NCBI GenBank assembly: GCA_023433405.1
Contig: JAEZCT010000039.1
Coordinates: forward strand, 21,861-85,860
DNA from: Bacillota bacterium
GTDB taxonomy: Bacteria; Bacillota; Clostridia; Oscillospirales; Ruminococcaceae
DNA length: 64,000 bases
Reading direction: 5' to 3'
Part shown: one piece after another, positions 60,985 through 64,000 of the stretch
Layout of the letters: every line of letters starts with the position of its first letter
How positions within the stretch are numbered: position 1 is the stretch's first letter
The notes under the pieces: model-generated
What the model was told of the DNA's origin: nothing
What the model saw: only the letters and a program-made list of their open reading frames with translations
The model's database searches: none
Position numbers and translations under genes: made by a program

Positions 60985-61971
60985 ATGAACAAATTTATTT
61001 TAAGCGCGGCACTGGGTCTTGCGATTATCGCGCTTTGCAGCGCGTGCAGCTACGGTTTGGCAGGGAATACATCCTCGGCTACCGTCGCCGAATCGTCGGA
61101 GGGACAGCCGCCGTCGGTACAACCCAGCTCCCCTGCAAACCCTTCACAGCCCCAGTCTCAGCCACCCGGGCAGCCAAGCTCCACAAAAGAGGAGGTCGGT
61201 TCGGTGAGCGAGGGAGCCTTTAAGCCGGATAGGGGGGATTGGCGGTTGATTTTAGTAAACCGTAAAAATCCCTTGCCCGATGATTTTACAGTGGATTTGG
61301 TGGAAACAATAGGAACCTATAAGTTTGATTCGCGCGTATCAAAGGCGCTCAAGGACCTTATGGCGGCTGCCAAGGCAGACGGAATCGCGCTTTCGGTAAT
61401 CTCCACCTATCGGAGAATCTCCACACAGGAGCGTCTGTACTCTGAAAAGGTCGCCGAGTATGTCAACGCAGGGCTGGATAAATCCGCCGCGGAGAAGGAA
61501 GCGGGGCGTTGGGTTGCATACCCGGGCACGAGTGAACACCACACCGGTCTTGTGGTAGACGTTGTTTCCGCCGACTGGTACACCTATAACAACGATTTGT
61601 ACGACACATTTGAAAACACCAAGGAGTTCGAGTGGCTTATCTCCCATTGCGTGGAATACGGCTTTGTTCTGCGCTACGGCAAGGATAAGCAGGATATTAC
61701 GGGTATTACCTATGAGCCGTGGCATTATAGGTATGTAGGCATAGAAAACGCTGAGTATATGACAAAAAACAACCTGTGCCTTGAGGAGCTTTGGGACGCG
61801 TTTTCCCTTCTCGAATGGAAGTTGATATTTTTGTGTTCAAACACAAGCTGCGATATGTTGCAGCACAATTTATTGTTGCGCCGCTTAGAAAAATTCCACG
61901 TTGTTTTCGCTATTATTAATAGTATATATAGCGCTAGCCTTAAGCCTAAAAATCGCCAATTAAGCAGGTGA
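60985..61971 (+). CDS. VanY-type D-Ala-D-Ala carboxypeptidase with unusual C-terminal extension
   Basis: This 328-residue exported zinc peptidase should trim the terminal D-Ala of peptidoglycan stem peptides. It has a signal peptide with a lipobox-like CSAC (C21), a Ser/Pro/Gln linker at about 28-70, then the VanY domain: STYRRISTQERLY, PGTSEHHTGLVVDV (SxHxxGxxxD zinc motif) and EPWHYRYVG. Known members end shortly after LCLEELWDA. Here about 55 more residues without domain character follow, as if the original stop was lost. ATG at 60985 follows GAAGGA. Confidence 0.85.
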   Translation: MNKFILSAALGLAIIALCSACSYGLAGNTSSATVAESSEGQPPSVQPSSPANPSQPQSQPPGQPSSTKEEVGSVSEGAFKPDRGDWRLILVNRKNPLPDDFTVDLVETIGTYKFDSRVSKALKDLMAAAKADGIALSVISTYRRISTQERLYSEKVAEYVNAGLDKSAAEKEAGRWVAYPGTSEHHTGLVVDVVSADWYTYNNDLYDTFENTKEFEWLISHCVEYGFVLRYGKDKQDITGITYEPWHYRYVGIENAEYMTKNNLCLEELWDAFSLLEWKLIFLCSNTSCDMLQHNLLLRRLEKFHVVFAIINSIYSASLKPKNRQLSR

Positions 61972-62021
61972 AATTGGTTTGTTGTGGCAGTCGAGGACGA
62001 GTATGGAAGGGGATGTTTGGT

Positions 62022-62642
62022 ATGAATGTTTTAATCGTTGGGTGCAAAAAGGTAGGCTCGCGGTTAGCGAGCTTACTCTCGGCCGAGGGGCACACCGTTT
62101 CGATTGTTGATAAGGATCCTGGCAGCTTTACCGCGCTCGATGATGACTTTGACGGCTACACGGTTGCGGGCATCCCCATTGACGAGGATGTTTTGCGTCG
62201 GGCTGGGATTGAATCCTGTGACGCAATGGCGGCGGTTACTCCGGATGACAACGTTAACATCATGGCCTGTCAGATCGCGAAGGAGCTGTTTCATGTGCCG
62301 CTGGTGCTTACGCGTATGTATGACCCCGCACGGGAGGAAATCTTCTCAAACTTCGGCATCAGCACCGTTTGCTCTACCAATCTGACTGTGAATGCGGTAA
62401 AAACCGCGCTTACCGAGTGCTGTGAGATTCGCCAGCAAACCTTTGGCTCGGCGACAATGTCATACTCTACCGTGCCGGTTCCAAAATCCTTTGTGGGTCG
62501 TATGCTCGGGCAGCTGGAGAAGGACGACGAAGAGCTGCTGTTTGGGGTAACACATACCGACCGCTCCTTTACCCTTGCCAGCAAATTGGATTATGAATTG
62601 ACGGCAGCCGATAAGCTGATATTTGTAAAAAGGGTGGATTGA
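62022..62642 (+). CDS. TrkA/KtrA-family NAD-binding potassium-transport regulator, first copy
   Basis: This 206-residue cytosolic RCK protein has VLIVGCKKVGSRLA as the Rossmann loop (Lys replaces the usual Gly at one position), acidic IVDKD after beta-2, and a TrkA-C domain from about 135. It gates a TrkH/KtrB channel in response to nucleotides. ATG at 62022 has AAGGGG nine bases upstream. It is followed by a second TrkA-like gene; no channel gene is in the window. Confidence 0.88.
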   Translation: MNVLIVGCKKVGSRLASLLSAEGHTVSIVDKDPGSFTALDDDFDGYTVAGIPIDEDVLRRAGIESCDAMAAVTPDDNVNIMACQIAKELFHVPLVLTRMYDPAREEIFSNFGISTVCSTNLTVNAVKTALTECCEIRQQTFGSATMSYSTVPVPKSFVGRMLGQLEKDDEELLFGVTHTDRSFTLASKLDYELTAADKLIFVKRVD

Positions 62643-62723
62643 CACCTAAAAAATGCCGTCTTGTGTGAAATTGGCCATGATTAACAAAATAGTTGGCAGC
62701 AAGACGCGGGAAGGACGATACCT

Positions 62724-63383
62724 ATGACAGTAATTGTAGTGGGCGGCGGCAAGGTAGGCTACTTTCTTGCCAAGACGCTGCTTGCCCACGGTCATCACCC
62801 CAAGATTATTGAGCTTGATCGTGACCTGTGCCATAAAATCGCGAATGACTTGGATATTCCAGTGGTTTGCGGGGACGGTACTACGATTCAAGCCTTGAAC
62901 GAGGCGGGCGCGGAGGACGCCGATGCGCTCATTGGCGTAACGGGGCAGGATGAAAATAATCTGGTGGCGTGTCAGCTTGCTAAACGCCCCTTTAACATCA
63001 AGCGCACCGTTGCGCGGGTAAACAACCCGAAAAACGCGCAGATTATGAAAAAGCTGGGTGTCGATATCCCCATCAGCAGCACCGATAACATCGCGCGCCT
63101 GTTGGAGCGCGAGGTGGATGCCGCCGCCATTAAACAGCTTATTTCCCTTAACCGGGGCGAGACCTCTCTTTCGGAGATTGATTTGCCCGCAGACTTTAAG
63201 CACAGCGGCAAAACGCTTATGGAAATCCGGCTGCCGGAGGATTCGGTTATTGTATCCATTTCGCGCAACGAGCAGGTCATTATTCCCCGCGGTAATACCA
63301 CATTGTTCGCGGGGGACAAAATTATTGTAATGGTAAAAAACAGCGCGTTGCACGACCTTAGCCGTATGCTGGACGTGGAATAA
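62724..63383 (+). CDS. TrkA/KtrA-family NAD-binding potassium-transport regulator, second copy
   Basis: This 219-residue protein has VIVVGGGKVGYFLAK, IIELDRD and VVCGDGTT as the canonical N-domain, and a C-terminal TrkA-C domain (SVIVSISRNEQVIIPRGNT). ATG at 62724 with AAGGA eight bases upstream. Two different TrkA-N proteins in tandem suggest a hetero-octameric ring or two channels; the channel must be encoded elsewhere. Confidence 0.93.
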   Translation: MTVIVVGGGKVGYFLAKTLLAHGHHPKIIELDRDLCHKIANDLDIPVVCGDGTTIQALNEAGAEDADALIGVTGQDENNLVACQLAKRPFNIKRTVARVNNPKNAQIMKKLGVDIPISSTDNIARLLEREVDAAAIKQLISLNRGETSLSEIDLPADFKHSGKTLMEIRLPEDSVIVSISRNEQVIIPRGNTTLFAGDKIIVMVKNSALHDLSRMLDVE

Positions 63384-63418
63384 TTACCCGGTTCCGTTTT
63401 GAAACGAACCAAAGGCGC

Positions 63419-63463
63419 AAAGCCGCGTGGCAGCGTGAAGCATTGCTGCGCTCGGCTTTTCCC
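63419..63463 (+). terminator. Terminator of the trkA-type operon
   Basis: AAAGCCG (63419-63425) pairs with CGGCTTT (63452-63458), with CAGCG/GCTG inside, followed by TTCCC. Confidence 0.6.
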
Positions 63464-63574
63464 TTGGTTTTATTGCTAAGCTAGTAACGCTTTTTAAACG
63501 AGAGCAGTATATTCGTATCATGTGTTGTGCATCTGTTGTCCTTTTGTTAATTTTCCAAATTACCATTTACGACC

Positions 63575-63603
63575 TTGACAAATTAACGCAAATAGGGCAT
63601 AAT
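63575..63603 (+). promoter_or_regulatory. Promoter of tRNA-Gly
   Basis: TTGACA (63575-63580), a 17-base spacer and CATAAT (63598-63603), about 75 bases before the mature tRNA. Confidence 0.65.
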
Positions 63604-63685
63604 ATTTATTGCTGAAAGGGATAGTCACCCTTTTGCATTACTAGCCTCAGGTTACAATCGTAAATCGTGCAGGTGTGCAGGTTGT

Positions 63686-63759
63686 GCAGATGTAGTTTAA
63701 TGGTAAAACATCAGCTTCCCAAGCTGAGGTTACGGGTTCGATTCCCGTTATCTGCTCCA
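63686..63759 (+). tRNA. tRNA-Gly (anticodon CCC)
   Basis: Acceptor GCAGAT/ATCTGC with encoded TCCA end, D-loop AGTTTAATGGTAAAA, anticodon loop TTCCCAA on the TCAGC/GCTGA stem, and T-loop GGTTCGATTCC. All arms pair. Confidence 0.95.
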
Positions 63760-63776
63760 TAAAAAACCGCATGATT

Positions 63777-63811
63777 AAGCCATCCGTTTAAATATACGGA
63801 TGGCTTTTTTG
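63777..63811 (+). terminator. Terminator of tRNA-Gly
   Basis: AAGCCATCCGT (63777-63787) pairs with ACGGATGGCTT (63796-63806), followed by TTTTG. Confidence 0.85.
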
Positions 63812-63871
63812 TTTACATAATACAATCTTCACCAATTATTCACCAATAAAATAAAAAAATCAGGCCGGAGA

Positions 63872-64000
63872 TTACTCCCCGACCCCGCTCATACCCTTAT
63901 CAATCAAATCAACAATATAAGCGTTTAAGCTCATGCCTTTGCTTTCGGCGTGGGCTTATTCCTTTATGCGCCTTATTCTTTGATCCCCGGCTTTTATGAA
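63872..64000 (-). pseudogene. Ribbon-helix-helix (Arc/antitoxin-like) gene with in-frame stop, cut by the right edge
   Basis: The minus-strand frame reads ...FIKAGDQRIRRIKE, then TAA (63958-63956), then AHAESKGMSLNAYIVDLIDKG... to a TAA at 63872-63874. SLNAYIVDLI is the typical second-helix motif of Arc/HicB-type repressors. The stop splits the domain, so the gene looks broken. It lies right after a tRNA, a common integration site, suggesting a relic of a mobile element. The rest is outside the window. Confidence 0.55.

Overview
The window looks like a chromosomal segment of an anaerobic Clostridia member (Bacillota, probably near Oscillospirales). The reasons are GGAGG-type ribosome binding sites with frequent GTG/TTG starts, RNase J, GdpP, OhrR, a PerR-like Fur protein with rubrerythrin, AzlCD and lipoprotein-based ABC importers. 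Base composition is moderate and gene order is mostly ordinary. This placement is inferred from gene content only.

Layout. (1) 1-6014, minus strand: a nitrogenase-like operon (NifD-like, NifK-like, NifX-like, NifB-like), followed by O-acetylhomoserine sulfhydrylase (metY) and the first bases of another gene. A 19-codon Cys/Met-rich leader ORF and an intrinsic terminator precede the operon. A second Cys/Met-containing leader ORF with an SD-sequestering alternative hairpin precedes metY. The set suggests a sulfur-controlled, nitrogenase-like reductase that feeds methionine synthesis, comparable to methylthio-alkane reductase systems. No NifH is visible. (2) 6.4-12.3 kb, plus strand: an SDR, two small membrane proteins, a GPH-family symporter and a GH13 alpha-glucosidase. 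(3) 12.3-22.1 kb: a two-component system divergent from a sugar-type ABC importer (binding protein plus two permeases). A membrane-fusion protein and a MacB-like membrane protein are joined to the importer, and no ATPase is present. (4) 22.4-35.1 kb, minus: one 4231-residue surface protein with about 32 cadherin-like repeats. (5) 35.7-46.2 kb, minus: a housekeeping block of rnj, gdpP, rplI, dnaB, tilS, hpt and ftsH. (6) 46.2-47.3 kb: about 1 kb with no recognisable gene. (7) 47.3-54.4 kb: a nucleotidyltransferase/phosphomannomutase-like fusion, a gpx-ohrR operon with an OhrR-type operator, an Fe-alcohol dehydrogenase, a CTP-synthase-related amidotransferase-like protein, a DinB-like protein and a GNAT acetyltransferase. 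(8) 54.6-64.0 kb: prfB, azlCD, an unknown Asn-rich protein, a PlsC-like acyltransferase, rubrerythrin with a Fur/PerR regulator under a Fur-type box, a VanY-type carboxypeptidase, two TrkA-type proteins, tRNA-Gly and a broken ribbon-helix-helix gene.

A family of about 105-bp imperfect palindromes (seven full copies, several fragments) is scattered through the intergenic spaces. It is the only repeat family I see and carries no transposase.

The parts most worth following are the nitrogenase-like/metY operon with its two leader peptides and the palindromic repeat family.
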